Positions 37,016 to 45,447 of a DNA stretch of 64,000 nt are shown piece by piece. The position numbers and the translations under genes are program-made. The notes beneath the pieces are model-generated. The model did no database searches. It was not told the DNA's origin and saw nothing but the letters and a program-made list of their open reading frames with translations. Positions within the stretch are counted from its first letter, which is position 1, and the number at the start of each line of letters is the position of its first letter. This DNA comes from Lachnospiraceae bacterium (GTDB lineage: Bacteria; Bacillota; Clostridia; Lachnospirales; Lachnospiraceae), in contig JAFXTJ010000032.1 of assembly GCA_017535945.1 (NCBI GenBank), positions 27,404-91,403 of the forward strand, in the 5' to 3' direction.

Positions 37016-38173
37016 TCAGTTGCGCTGGAAGTGCTGATAATCGGGGTTATTCCAGTTCCCGCCCCAGAAGAAATCATGATCCAGGAAGCACTGACAGCAG
37101 TAATCATTCTCATCGATCTTGTGTTCAAAATCCAGACTCCGGTCGGCGTATTCGGCGGCTTCGGGCAGGGTGACCTCTCCGCCGTTGACCCAGGGGTTAT
37201 AGAGCGGATTGATATCCACCGCCAGCCCCAGCGCATGCTTGGAGAGATTGTTGGTACCCGCCACCGTGCGGTAATTGAAGCACGAGGTGTTGTTCGCGAG
37301 CATCGAAGCATCATCGTCGCCGTCGAAATCATCCACGAGCCGGACGCTTTCCAGCTGATATCCCGTGCGGTACAGATCATAGAAGATCTCCAGCAGATCC
37401 TGTGCGATGGATTCGTTGCACACCAGTTCGCCGGTCTGTTCCCTGTCATCGAAGTCGATGTAGAGGATATTCAGGTAACGCAGGGAATCCAGACTCACCG
37501 GGCAGTCCGACGGATAGGAAACATCCAGCATGCGCTCGTAGACATCGTCCGGTATGGGTTCGTAGAAGAAACCGTCCTCGTAGACGACACGCTTATCCTC
37601 CGCGCTGCCGTCCGATGCGCCTGTTGTGGCGGCAGACGATGCTTCCTCCGCCGTCCGGGATTCCGTTGCCCCCGACGAGGCTCCGCTGCCTGCGCGCTCC
37701 GCGGAGGAGCCGCTTGCAGCCGACTGCTTCTTCTTGCTGTTTTTGGAGTTCCCTGTCCCGGCGCCCGCGGAAGCTGCGCTCTCCTTCTTTTTCGCACTGC
37801 TGCCGGCACCCGATGACGTTTTTGACTCACTCTCTTTACGGATGACCACCGGAGATTTCTCCTCCGCAGCCTGTGTCACCGCGTCCTGTGCCTCCTGCAG
37901 CACATCGCCGGCCTCCTGCTGCAGCTCCTCCTCCACGGCGTCGGGCAGCTGATCATAGAGATCCTCCGCCGCATCATACAGAGCCTCCGCTTCGTCAGGA
38001 ACCTCATCCGTCTGCTCCTCCTCCGCGCCGTATGCGAGCTCCGGATTCTGTTCTGCATACTCGGCAAGGGTCTCCTCGCCGGCGAGGAACCGCGCGGTCA
38101 CCGCACAGCCGATCACCAGGAGCAGCAGCGCGAGCAGGGGACGGATCAGTTTTTGCCATGGAAATTGATTCAT
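37016..38173 (-). CDS. M15-family (VanY-like) peptidase with N-terminal anchor and long linker
   Basis: M15 metallopeptidases cut peptidoglycan stem peptides, as D,D-carboxypeptidases or L-Ala-D-Glu endopeptidases. The 385 residues begin with a membrane anchor (about 9-30), then about 170 residues of Ala/Ser/Glu/Lys-rich low-complexity linker suited to spanning the wall. The C-terminal domain has the zinc motif SKHALGLAVDI and the last ligand in DYQHFQ, with FWGGNW before it, as in the M15_4 group. All zinc ligands are present. A -10 box ends 6 bases before the ATG and no ribosome-binding site is seen, so the mRNA may be leaderless. Confidence 0.9.
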   Translation of the reverse strand: MNQFPWQKLIRPLLALLLLVIGCAVTARFLAGEETLAEYAEQNPELAYGAEEEQTDEVPDEAEALYDAAEDLYDQLPDAVEEELQQEAGDVLQEAQDAVTQAAEEKSPVVIRKESESKTSSGAGSSAKKKESAASAGAGTGNSKNSKKKQSAASGSSAERAGSGASSGATESRTAEEASSAATTGASDGSAEDKRVVYEDGFFYEPIPDDVYERMLDVSYPSDCPVSLDSLRYLNILYIDFDDREQTGELVCNESIAQDLLEIFYDLYRTGYQLESVRLVDDFDGDDDASMLANNTSCFNYRTVAGTNNLSKHALGLAVDINPLYNPWVNGGEVTLPEAAEYADRSLDFEHKIDENDYCCQCFLDHDFFWGGNWNNPDYQHFQRN

Positions 38174-38179
38174 GGGAAC

Positions 38180-38188
38180 ATTCTACCA
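38180..38188 (-). promoter_or_regulatory. Extended -10 directly before the M15 peptidase gene
   Basis: On the minus strand TGG-TAGAAT occupies 38180-38188 and ends 6 bases before the ATG at 38173, so the predicted transcription start coincides with the start codon. No good -35 box is seen at the usual distance. Confidence 0.55.
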
Positions 38189-38208
38189 CAAGTTGTCCGC
38201 CGTTGCAC

Positions 38209-38244
38209 CAACAGAAACGCCCCGCAGGGTTCCCTGCGGGGCGT
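38209..38244 (-). terminator. Intrinsic terminator of the ribosomal cluster
   Basis: Arms ACGCCCCGCAGGG and CCCTGCGGGGCGT form a 12-13 bp GC-rich stem just after rplQ on the minus strand, followed by TTTCTGTT. The U-tract is weak but the stem is very stable. Confidence 0.8.
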
Positions 38245-38267
38245 CGGAGTACGTGTCTCGAACGGTC

Positions 38268-38804
38268 TCAGACCAGTTCCATCACCACCATCATCGCGGC
38301 ATCTCCCTTGCGGGGACCGATCTTGATGATACGGGTGTAGCCGCCGGTGCGGTTTGCGTACTTGGGGCCGTACTCATCGAAGAGCTTATCCACCAGATTG
38401 ATCTCCTTGGTGCTCTTCTTGCGGCCCTTGCCCTCTGCGGGAACCTCGGTAACAGGGTAAAGGGTTTTCAGGAGCTTTCTGCGGGCATTCATGCGGGAAG
38501 GCTGATCCTTCTTGATCTCCTTCTCGACCGTATCAAATACGGTGACCTTCTTCCCGTCCTTCTCCTCCTTGACTCTGCGGCCGTCCTTATCCTTGCGCGG
38601 GACCTTGGCGGAGACCTTAACGGTCTCGTAGTTGTCCTTCTCCTTGGCCGCCAGCGCGATCATGGGCTCCACGATCTTGCGGATCTCTTTAGCGCGGGCT
38701 TCCGTGGTGACGATCTTGCCCTTGTAGAGGAGCTGTGTCACCTGATTGCGCAGAAGTGCCCTGCGGACCTTGGTTGCTTTGCCGAGTTTGCGATACATAG
38801 CCAT
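38268..38804 (-). CDS. rplQ: Ribosomal protein L17, long form
   Basis: L17 binds 23S rRNA domain III near the tunnel exit. The N-terminal part ([19 protein letters not shown]) and the C-terminal part ([19 protein letters not shown]) are conserved. At 178 residues it is about 50 longer than E. coli L17; the extra residues form a Lys/Glu-rich insertion at about 65-150, as seen in other Lachnospiraceae. It is the last gene of the cluster, followed by a terminator. An ATG two codons downstream is also possible. Confidence 0.97.
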   Translation of the reverse strand: MAMYRKLGKATKVRRALLRNQVTQLLYKGKIVTTEARAKEIRKIVEPMIALAAKEKDNYETVKVSAKVPRKDKDGRRVKEEKDGKKVTVFDTVEKEIKKDQPSRMNARRKLLKTLYPVTEVPAEGKGRKKSTKEINLVDKLFDEYGPKYANRTGGYTRIIKIGPRKGDAAMMVVMELV

Positions 38805-38930
38805 GATAAATACCTATCCTCTCTCCTGACACGGTGCGTTCTCTGCCGCACCGCCCTCCGGCGCGCTTACGGGCTTACCCGGAGGAAATACGGTTGCTTC
38901 ATCTCATCCGGCAGCTGCCGGACGGGTCGA

Positions 38931-39893
38931 TCAAATGGATTCGTCTCCGCTCTTTAAGGTCAGTCCCAGATCGCGGAGCTTGCCGAGAACCTCTTCCAGG
39001 GACTTGCGGCCCAGATTGCGGACCTTCATCATATCGTCGCTGGTCTTGTTCATCAGCTCGCCGACGGTGTTGATCCCGGCACGCTTTAAGCAGTTGAAGG
39101 AACGGACGGAGAGTTCGAGTTCCTCGATCGTCATCTCGACGACCCGGTCCTTCTCGTTGTTCACAGGCTCCGCCATCACCGTCTGCGTCTTTGCATTCTC
39201 AGACAGGTCGATGAAGAGGGAGAGATGCTCGGAGAGCACCTTGGCCGCAAGGCTGACCGCTTCATCGGGATCGATGGTGCCGTTGGTGTGGATATCGAGC
39301 GTCAGCTTGTCAAAGTCGGTCACCTGGCCCACACGGGTATTCTCCACGGTGACGTTGACGCGCTCCACGGGGGTGTAGATGGAGTCCACCGCGATGACGC
39401 CGATCGGCAGATCCGCCGTCTTGTTCTTCTCGGCACTGGCATAGCCCCTGCCGCGGGTGATGGTCAGCTCCATGTAGAGCTTGGCGCTCTTGCCCGCAAG
39501 GGTGGCGATCACCTGATCGGGATTCATGATCTCGATATCCTGGTCCACCTGGATGTCTCTCGCCGTGACCACGCCCTCGCCGCTGTAGTCGATGATGGCG
39601 GTCTTGGGCTCATCCGTGGCGGAATTATTGCGGATCGCGAGACTCTTGATGTTCATCACGATCTCGGTGATATCCTCTTTGACCCCGGGAAGAGTAGTGA
39701 ACTCATGGAGCACACCTTCGATCTTTACCTGGCTGACCGCCGCGCCGGGGAGAGAGGACAGCATGATCCTGCGCAGGGAATTGCCCAGCGTCACGCCGTA
39801 ACCGCGCTCCAGGGGCTCCACGACAAATCTGCCGTACCGCTTATCCGCGGAGATCTCAGCCACCTCAATATTGGGTCTCTCAAAATCAAACAT
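38931..39893 (-). CDS. rpoA: RNA polymerase alpha subunit
   Basis: The alpha dimer starts RNA polymerase assembly and contacts promoter UP elements and activators. The 320 residues include the N-terminal dimerisation domain with [20 protein letters not shown] near 30-50 and the C-terminal helix-hairpin domain containing [14 protein letters not shown] and [11 protein letters not shown]. Length and domain order are normal. It follows rpsD by 52 bases and precedes rplQ by 126 bases, its usual neighbours. Confidence 0.99.
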   Translation of the reverse strand: MFDFERPNIEVAEISADKRYGRFVVEPLERGYGVTLGNSLRRIMLSSLPGAAVSQVKIEGVLHEFTTLPGVKEDITEIVMNIKSLAIRNNSATDEPKTAIIDYSGEGVVTARDIQVDQDIEIMNPDQVIATLAGKSAKLYMELTITRGRGYASAEKNKTADLPIGVIAVDSIYTPVERVNVTVENTRVGQVTDFDKLTLDIHTNGTIDPDEAVSLAAKVLSEHLSLFIDLSENAKTQTVMAEPVNNEKDRVVEMTIEELELSVRSFNCLKRAGINTVGELMNKTSDDMMKVRNLGRKSLEEVLGKLRDLGLTLKSGDESI

Positions 39894-39945
39894 AGGACGC
39901 TCCCTTCTGTGCTGCTGTTGACGGTTAAGGTTATACGGCAGTGGT

Positions 39946-40539
39946 TTACTTGCTGTACAACTCGACGATCAGCATCTCGTTGACCGGGACATCGATCGCT
40001 TCTCTCTGCGGCAGCTCCTTAACGGTAGCGCGCATATTCTCCTTGTCAACCTCCAGCCAGCCGGGGATCAGTCTTCTGGAAGTCGCTTCCGCGATATCCT
40101 TGAAGCGCTGCATGCTTCTGGCCTCCTCGCGGACCTCGACCACATCACCCACCTTAACGGAATAGGAAGGTACATTGACCTTCTGACCGTTCACGGTCAC
40201 AAACTTGTGCAGGACGACCTGTCTCGCCTCTCTCCTGGTCCTGGCAAAGCCGAGACGGAACACGATGTTGTCCAGTCTCCTCTCCAGGAGGACCAGCAGA
40301 TTCTCACCGGTGGAACCCTTCATCCGGTCCGCACGGCTGTAGTAGTTGCGGAAAGGCTTCTCAAGAACACCGTAGATGAACTTGGCCTTCTGCTTCTCGC
40401 GCAGCTGCAGGCCGTATTCACTGACCTTGCGGCCGCTGCGCTGCGGGTTTCTGTGACTCTTCTTGTCGTAGCCCAGGAATGTCGGGTCCAGATCGAGGGA
40501 CCGGCATCTCTTGAGTACGGGGGTGCGATTAACTGCCAT
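39946..40539 (-). CDS. rpsD: Ribosomal protein S4
   Basis: S4 starts 30S assembly by binding the 16S 5' domain and in many bacteria represses its own operon. The 197 residues have the S4 RNA-binding domain ([20 protein letters not shown] at about 91-110) and the C-terminal LIVELYSK. The N-terminal zinc cysteines of some S4 proteins are absent, as there is only one early Cys (RCRSLDLD). It lies between rpsK and rpoA, the Firmicutes alpha-operon order seen in Clostridia. Confidence 0.98.
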   Translation of the reverse strand: MAVNRTPVLKRCRSLDLDPTFLGYDKKSHRNPQRSGRKVSEYGLQLREKQKAKFIYGVLEKPFRNYYSRADRMKGSTGENLLVLLERRLDNIVFRLGFARTRREARQVVLHKFVTVNGQKVNVPSYSVKVGDVVEVREEARSMQRFKDIAEATSRRLIPGWLEVDKENMRATVKELPQREAIDVPVNEMLIVELYSK

Positions 40540-40594
40540 GTTGTTCCTTCCTTTCTTTGTTGTTTACAGTAAAGATACCTTCTTCCAACTCTTA

Positions 40595-40993
40595 TTACAC
40601 TCTCCGCCTCTTGGGAGGACGGCAGCCGTTGTGCGGCACGGGGGTCACATCCGTGATGCTGGTGACGGTCAGGCCGTTGGCGGCAAGGGCGCGGATCGCT
40701 GCCTCTCTGCCGGTGCCGGGGCCCTTGACAAACACATCCACGGTCTTGAGGCCGTGTACGAGAGCCGCCTTGACAGCCGCTTCGCTGGCCATCTGCGCCG
40801 CATAGGGCGTGGACTTACGGGATCCCTTGAAGCCGAGGCTCCCGGAACTGGACCAGCTGAGCGCATTGCCCTCTGCGTCGGTCAGAGTCACGATGGTGTT
40901 GTTGAAGGATGCCTGGATGTGCGCCTGTCCGCGCTCCACATTCTTCCTGACACGCTTCTTGTTTGTTGTCTTGCCTGATTTCTGATTTGCCAT
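40595..40993 (-). CDS. rpsK: Ribosomal protein S11
   Basis: S11 sits on the 30S platform near the Shine-Dalgarno helix. The 132 residues contain [20 protein letters not shown] and the C-terminal [18 protein letters not shown], both diagnostic. It is separated from rpsM by an unusually long gap of 148 bases with strong inverted repeats. Confidence 0.99.
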   Translation of the reverse strand: MANQKSGKTTNKKRVRKNVERGQAHIQASFNNTIVTLTDAEGNALSWSSSGSLGFKGSRKSTPYAAQMASEAAVKAALVHGLKTVDVFVKGPGTGREAAIRALAANGLTVTSITDVTPVPHNGCRPPKRRRV

Positions 40994-41141
40994 TTTCTTC
41001 TCCTTGTCATCTCATCCGATCAAAGGTGTTGCTGATGATCGTACATGATATAGTGTTCTGTTTTTTCTTCGGAAGTTCTGCTTCGCTGCGCTCAGCAGAA
41101 CGAAGTTCGAACTAAAGCTCGACAATACCGAGCTTAAGTTC
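40994..41141 (-). other. Structured gap between rpsM and rpsK
   Basis: Two perfect inverted repeats are present: GTTCTGCT/AGCAGAAC (41075-41101, 11-base loop) and AAGCTCG/CGAGCTT (41115-41135, 7-base loop). On the minus strand the second is transcribed first. Neither has a U-tract right behind it. Other gaps in the upstream ribosomal genes are mostly 5-45 bases, so this looks like a regulatory RNA element or an inserted palindromic repeat. Confidence 0.65.
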
Positions 41142-41510
41142 TCACTTCTTTTTATTAGCAATGGTGCGCTTCGGCCCCTTCTTGGTGCGCGCGTTGGTCT
41201 TGGTGCGCTGTCCGTGGCAGGGCAGACCCTTCCTGTGGCGCATGCCGCGGTAGCAGCCGATCTCCTGGAGGCGCTTGATGTTCATCGCGACCTCTCTGCG
41301 CAGGTCGCCCTCCACCATGTACTCCTCGCCGATCACCTCGCTGATGCGCTTGACCTCATCGTCCGTGAGATCCCGCACACGGGTATCCGGGTTCACCTTG
41401 GCGGCAGCCAGGATCTTGTTGGAGCTGGTCCGGCCGATGCCGTAGATGTAAGTGAGACCGATCTCGATCCGCTTGTCTCTGGGTAAATCAATTCCTGCAA
41501 TACGTGCCAT
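41142..41510 (-). CDS. rpsM: Ribosomal protein S13
   Basis: S13 forms the 30S head bridge to L5 and touches the P-site tRNA. The start at 41510 ([14 protein letters not shown]) is the conserved N-terminus; the frame is open for seven codons before it. The 122 residues include [11 protein letters not shown] and the basic C-terminus [21 protein letters not shown]-like tail. It lies 157 bases downstream of rpmJ, a long gap for this cluster. Confidence 0.99.
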   Translation of the reverse strand: MARIAGIDLPRDKRIEIGLTYIYGIGRTSSNKILAAAKVNPDTRVRDLTDDEVKRISEVIGEEYMVEGDLRREVAMNIKRLQEIGCYRGMRHRKGLPCHGQRTKTNARTKKGPKRTIANKKK

Positions 41511-41667
41511 AATCTTCCTTTCTTTGGGCATCTGTGTGCCCGCACTTGATTGACTGGGTATCTCTTCTTATAGAAGAAACACCAACCAGACTGATCTTCA
41601 TCCGGCTCTCCGATCCGCTGCGCCCCGAGGGGCCTGTCGGTATCAAGAAGTGCTTGCGGATGAAGGA
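41511..41667 (-). other. Structured gap between rpmJ and rpsM
   Basis: Outer arms TTCATCCG (41597-41604) and CGGATGAA (41657-41664) enclose an inner hairpin GCCCC-GA-GGGGC (41622-41633). A further small hairpin, TCTTCT-ATA-AGAAGA, lies nearer rpsM, around 41563-41578. The nesting suggests a folded leader in the mRNA before rpsM. No protein-coding frame is convincing. The ligand, if any, is unknown; an r-protein such as S4 or S13 is a possibility only. Confidence 0.6.
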
Positions 41668-41781
41668 TCAGCCCTGACGCTGCTTGTGCTTGGGGTTATC
41701 ACAGATGATCCGGATCACGCCCTTGCGCTTGATGACCTTGCACTTTTCGCACATAGGTTTCACTGAGGATCTGACCTTCAT
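41668..41781 (-). CDS. rpmJ: Ribosomal protein L36
   Basis: This 37-residue protein reads [20 protein letters not shown] and then [17 protein letters not shown], which is L36 of the zinc-binding type: three cysteines and a histidine (CEKC, C and H in ICDNPKH) form the ribbon. L36 binds 23S rRNA near the GTPase-associated region. AAAGGAG lies 5 bases before the ATG at 41781. It normally follows infA; here 6.9 kb separate the two and rpmJ starts a new transcript with its own promoter. Confidence 0.98.
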   Translation of the reverse strand: MKVRSSVKPMCEKCKVIKRKGVIRIICDNPKHKQRQG

Positions 41782-41853
41782 ATCCACTCCTTTCCCTGCG
41801 CTTTCCTCTAAATGCGCGCAGAAATCAACCGGCCGCAGACGCGACCGCTTTCA

Positions 41854-41882
41854 ATAGTAGCACGGTGAATTGTCAAATGCAA
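41854..41882 (-). promoter_or_regulatory. Promoter of rpmJ-rpsM-rpsK-rpsD-rpoA-rplQ
   Basis: On the minus strand TTGCAT (41877-41882) and TACTAT (41854-41859) are 17 bases apart; TGC before the -10 makes it an extended type. Start is predicted near 41847, giving a leader of about 66 bases. It stands between the response regulator stop (41915) and rpmJ. Confidence 0.7.
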
Positions 41883-41914
41883 GGAGATTTATGAGAATAT
41901 CACTAGTTATTTTA

Positions 41915-42664
41915 CTATTTCGCGGCAAACTCCGAATAACTCACGCCGGTGTACTTCTTAAAGCATCTGCTGAAGTAATTGGGATCCGGGATCCCGACCT
42001 CCGACGCGGCGGCGAACATCTTCTCATGGGAGGCTGCCAGCTCTTTGGCTTTTTCCATGCGCAGCCCGGTCAGATACTCCACGAAATTCTTGCCCGTGTC
42101 CTGCTTGAATTTGCGGGATAAATAACTCGCACTGAAGCCGAAATGCTGGGAGACATAGGCCAGATTGAGCGTCGGATCCGTGAAGTGCTGCTCCACGTAT
42201 CTGCGGATGAGTTCCGTCGGATTGTTCTCGTCGGCTGGCGGTGTCTCATCCTCCCGCTGCTCCTCCCAGTTGTCCCGCTCTCCCGATAGCTTCTCCGCGG
42301 CGCGTTCGAGCACTTTGGTGATCTCCGCGCGCACCATGGGCTTGAGCATGTATTCGAACACCGGGAGGCTCACGCATTTCCTCGCGTATTCAAACTGGTC
42401 GATCGCCGTCATGATGATGATGATGAGATAGGGATACCGCTCCGTGACGGTCTCCGTGAATTCGATACCGTTCATGAAGGGCATCGAGATATCCACGAAT
42501 ACGATGTCCGGACGGTAATCGTCGATCACGTTGATCGCCTCGATCCCGCTGGCGGCCTCTCCCACGACCTCCATATGCAGGCTCTCCCACCGGATCCCAC
42601 CGCGCAGCAGCTTGCGCGCGGATTCTTCATCATCAATGATCATCACTCTGTAGGTCCTGTCCAT
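41915..42664 (-). CDS. Response regulator with AraC-type DNA-binding domain (YesN-like)
   Basis: From the ATG at 42664 (MDRTYRVMIIDDEES) the protein has 249 residues. The receiver domain (1-120) has the acidic pair IIDDEE, the phosphorylation site Asp in IVFVDISMPFMNG and the conserved Lys in YMLKPMV. The C-terminal 100 residues are an AraC helix-turn-helix pair, with YVSQHFGFSASYLSRKFK and IPDPNYFSRCFKKYTG. Such regulators usually activate sugar transport genes. The gene starts 2 bases after the kinase stop, so the two form a pair. The longer upstream frame has no support. Confidence 0.95.
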   Translation of the reverse strand: MDRTYRVMIIDDEESARKLLRGGIRWESLHMEVVGEAASGIEAINVIDDYRPDIVFVDISMPFMNGIEFTETVTERYPYLIIIIMTAIDQFEYARKCVSLPVFEYMLKPMVRAEITKVLERAAEKLSGERDNWEEQREDETPPADENNPTELIRRYVEQHFTDPTLNLAYVSQHFGFSASYLSRKFKQDTGKNFVEYLTGLRMEKAKELAASHEKMFAAASEVGIPDPNYFSRCFKKYTGVSYSEFAAK

Positions 42665-42666
42665 GA

Positions 42667-44436
42667 TCAGATCCCGCCTCTTGTAATATGAAACACCACT
42701 TCCGTATATTCTCCCGGTTCGCTCGTGATCGAGACCACATCCTCCCGGCCGCAGTAGATCCGGACGCGCTCGATGGTCCCCCACAGCCCGAAGCTCTCCG
42801 CAGCCTCCTCCTCGGCGGATCCGCGGTTCCCGGAAAGCACGCGGTCGATCATCTCCTGCGGCATGCCGACACCCGTATCCCGCACCGACAGATGCAGGGT
42901 ATCCTGCGAGACGGATGCGCCGACACGGATGATCCCACGCTCCCCCTTGAGCCGGATGCCGTGATAAATACTGTTCTCCACCAGCGGCTGCAGGATGAGC
43001 CGCGGGACCATAAAATCGCCCGCCTCATCCGCGATGTCGTACTCGTCCTCTATGATATCACCGTAACGGAGTTTTTGCAGGGACAGATAATCCCGCACGA
43101 TCTGCACCTCCTGTGTCAGCCGGATCTCCCGGTCCCCCTTGGAGAGGAAATTGCGGTAAAAGCTGCCCAGCGTCTCCAGTGCGTCGTATACCCGCTCCGC
43201 ACCGGCATCCATCGCGAGAAAGCCGATGGTCTCGATGGAATTATACAGGAAATGCGGCTTGATCTGCTCCTGCAGTACGCGCATTTGAGCCCGCTGCAAT
43301 GTCTGCTCCTGCTCGATCGTCGTGGCGATGAGGTCATTGACATGATCGATCATGTCGTTATAATCCCCCTTCAGCATGTTCAGTTCGCTGTAGGGCATCT
43401 CCAGATCGATCTTCTTCAGCTCTCCCGACTGCTTGTTCCGCTCCATGCGGCGCGAGAATTCAAAGATCGGCCGGGTGACATTCCGCGTGATAAAGGTCCC
43501 GACGCCCAGAACCACGAAGACGAAAAATACCATCAGGATGAGGAGCACATAGAGGATCCGGTATGGCGTTCCCGCGGTACCGTAGGAACTCATCCGCAGG
43601 ATGACGACCGGAGTATCGCCGATCTGCGTTCCGGACAGGAGCATCCTGGAACCGCCCTGCATGACGTCCCTGTGGGTCACTCCCTTCGCGAGGAAGACGT
43701 CATCAAAGTATTCCATATAGGAGATATTGCCTGCAAGATAGGTCCCGTCCGACCCGCAGATACAGATGTCGTCTGCCTGGAGCTGGCCGAGCATCCGTTC
43801 AAACACGGCGGGGGAGATATTCATGAAGAGGATCCCGGTCCGCTGCTGGGAATACAGATCATAGATCGCACGTCCGATCGTGAGGACCGGCTTGCCGTCC
43901 GGCAGTTCGGCGATCCCGTTGCTGTTCAGGGACATCACGGTGCGTCCCTTGGCAGCCAGGATCTCCTCCCGCCAGTCCATACCGTCGAGCCGTTCCGTGT
44001 CAAATTTGTAGGAGAAGCGCTTGGTGGAGAAATAGATCAGATCTTCGCGGAAGATCATCACGGTATCCACGCCCTCCGTGACATTGAGGATGTCCATCAC
44101 CGCGTATCGCGCGTCATTGATCCGTCCGATATCGATCTCGCTCTCCGGCGCGCGCAGATACTCCTGGAGCTTGTCATCCATCATGATGAGCCTGGAGAGC
44201 TCCGCATAGTTCGTCAGATCGGACTGGATGCTGCTGGACAGAGTCGTCAGGACATTTTCCGATTCCCGGATCGTATATTCCCGCCGTTCATCGCGGGTGA
44301 TCAGTATGATGGAGACCAGAAACGACAGGAGGATCATGAAGACGATGAAGAAAATGATCCTCTTTAAGGCCGATGACAGAGAACGCCCCTGCGGCATCTT
44401 CTCTGCCTGTTCCGGATTTTTTACGCGATTCTGCAT
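42667..44436 (-). CDS. Sensor histidine kinase, YesM/LytS-like family
   Basis: The start at 44436 gives 589 residues: a cytoplasmic N-terminus, transmembrane helix 1 (about 25-48), a large extracytoplasmic Cache-type sensor to about 295, helix 2 (about 300-325), HAMP, and the kinase core. The phosphorylated His is in QIKPHFLYNSIETIGF, and the ATP-binding motifs are LQPLVENSIYHGI and DTGVGMP. This is the His_kinase/HATPase pairing of YesM-type kinases that sense extracellular sugars. The promoter -10 ends 9 bases before this ATG; only AAGGG, 2 bases before the ATG, could serve as a ribosome-binding site. An ATG 13 codons later is an alternative. Confidence 0.93.
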   Translation of the reverse strand: MQNRVKNPEQAEKMPQGRSLSSALKRIIFFIVFMILLSFLVSIILITRDERREYTIRESENVLTTLSSSIQSDLTNYAELSRLIMMDDKLQEYLRAPESEIDIGRINDARYAVMDILNVTEGVDTVMIFREDLIYFSTKRFSYKFDTERLDGMDWREEILAAKGRTVMSLNSNGIAELPDGKPVLTIGRAIYDLYSQQRTGILFMNISPAVFERMLGQLQADDICICGSDGTYLAGNISYMEYFDDVFLAKGVTHRDVMQGGSRMLLSGTQIGDTPVVILRMSSYGTAGTPYRILYVLLILMVFFVFVVLGVGTFITRNVTRPIFEFSRRMERNKQSGELKKIDLEMPYSELNMLKGDYNDMIDHVNDLIATTIEQEQTLQRAQMRVLQEQIKPHFLYNSIETIGFLAMDAGAERVYDALETLGSFYRNFLSKGDREIRLTQEVQIVRDYLSLQKLRYGDIIEDEYDIADEAGDFMVPRLILQPLVENSIYHGIRLKGERGIIRVGASVSQDTLHLSVRDTGVGMPQEMIDRVLSGNRGSAEEEAAESFGLWGTIERVRIYCGREDVVSITSEPGEYTEVVFHITRGGI

Positions 44437-44445
44437 AGCCCTTAC

Positions 44446-44474
44446 AGAATACCACTTTTCGGGGTGTTTTCCAA
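44446..44474 (-). promoter_or_regulatory. Promoter of the sensor kinase-response regulator pair
   Basis: On the minus strand TTGGAA (44469-44474) and TGG-TATTCT (-10 at 44446-44451) are 17 bases apart, a strong extended promoter. The predicted start is only about 3 bases before the ATG at 44436. It lies directly after the terminator of the transporter genes. Confidence 0.75.
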
Positions 44475-44500
44475 GGCGGCATAAGGGCCCCGGGGGTAAC

Positions 44501-44528
44501 AAAAGGGCCGTTCCCAAAGGAACGGCCC
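44501..44528 (-). terminator. Intrinsic terminator after the ABC transporter genes
   Basis: Arms GGGCCGTTCC and GGAACGGCCC with a 4-base loop (44505-44528), followed on the minus strand by TTTTGTTA, form a canonical terminator. It separates the transporter genes from the kinase and response regulator genes. Confidence 0.9.
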
Positions 44529-44561
44529 CGGAATACAGGCATAAAACCCGACGTGCTGTCT

Positions 44562-45446
44562 TTACCCCTTCACAGCGCCGGCAATAAAGCTCTCCTGGAT
44601 CCTCCTGCAGAGAATGACATAGATGAGCAGGGTCGGGAAGGTCGCGATCACGAGCGCCGCGCCGATGGGCCCCCAGTCCGTTGTATAGGATCCCGACAGC
44701 TGCTGGATACCCACAGGCATTGTCCGGTGCGCGGAATCACTGATAAAGACATTGGCGAACATGAACTCATTCCAGCACTGCAGGAAGGAATAGATCCCGA
44801 TCGTCGCGTAGGCCGGCTTCATGAGCGGGATGATGATCTCGAAAAATGTCCGCCACAGACCGCAGCCGTCGATACGCGCCGCCTCGTCCAGATCAAAGGG
44901 GATCTCCACCATGAAGCCCGTGCAGATCAGGATCGCCATGGACAGGGCAAAGGCGGAATACGGGACGATCAGCGTGCTGTATTTATTAAGCCAGTGAAGT
45001 CTGGAGAGCACCACGTAAACCGGCACGATCGAGGCCTGGATCGGTATCGTGAGTCCCAGCATGAAGAAAGCATTGGTCAGCTTGCTGCCTCTCCACTTGA
45101 TCCTCGTGATCGCATAGGTGGCCATCATCGCGGCTACGAGCGAGATTATGATCGATGCGCCGGTCACGATGATACTGTTCAGGAAATACAGTCCCATATT
45201 GCCCGTCCCCATGGCCCTGCTGTAATTGGACCACAGCCATTCCTGCGGCAGTCCGGCGATGTTCGTGCCGAAGATCTCCTTATTGGACTTTAAGGAGAAC
45301 GTGAACATGAAGTAGATCGGGAAGAGATTGATGACCGTCCAGATGATCAGAATGATCGTGATGATCACCTTGACTGCCGGATTGGTCTTCTTCGGGGCGT
45401 AGGTCGTATCAAAATCCACTGTTTTTGTTTTCTTCTTATCACTCAT
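44562..45446 (-). CDS. Sugar ABC transporter permease (MalG/CUT1 type)
   Basis: The 294-residue protein has six predicted transmembrane helices and the cytoplasmic EAA loop EAARIDGCGLWRTFFEIIIP, which binds the ATPase. It starts with a charged N-terminus (MSDKKKTKTVDFD) before helix 1. The gene lies 1 base after the companion permease gene. No MsmK/UgpC-type ATPase gene is present in the operon; in Firmicutes a shared ATPase encoded elsewhere usually serves such CUT1 systems. Confidence 0.95.
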   Translation of the reverse strand: MSDKKKTKTVDFDTTYAPKKTNPAVKVIITIILIIWTVINLFPIYFMFTFSLKSNKEIFGTNIAGLPQEWLWSNYSRAMGTGNMGLYFLNSIIVTGASIIISLVAAMMATYAITRIKWRGSKLTNAFFMLGLTIPIQASIVPVYVVLSRLHWLNKYSTLIVPYSAFALSMAILICTGFMVEIPFDLDEAARIDGCGLWRTFFEIIIPLMKPAYATIGIYSFLQCWNEFMFANVFISDSAHRTMPVGIQQLSGSYTTDWGPIGAALVIATFPTLLIYVILCRRIQESFIAGAVKG

Positions 45447-45447
45447 C

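Noticed and set aside
42688-44367. 559-codon open frame on the plus strand
   Set aside because: Antisense to the sensor kinase; no recognisable protein pattern and no ribosome-binding site.
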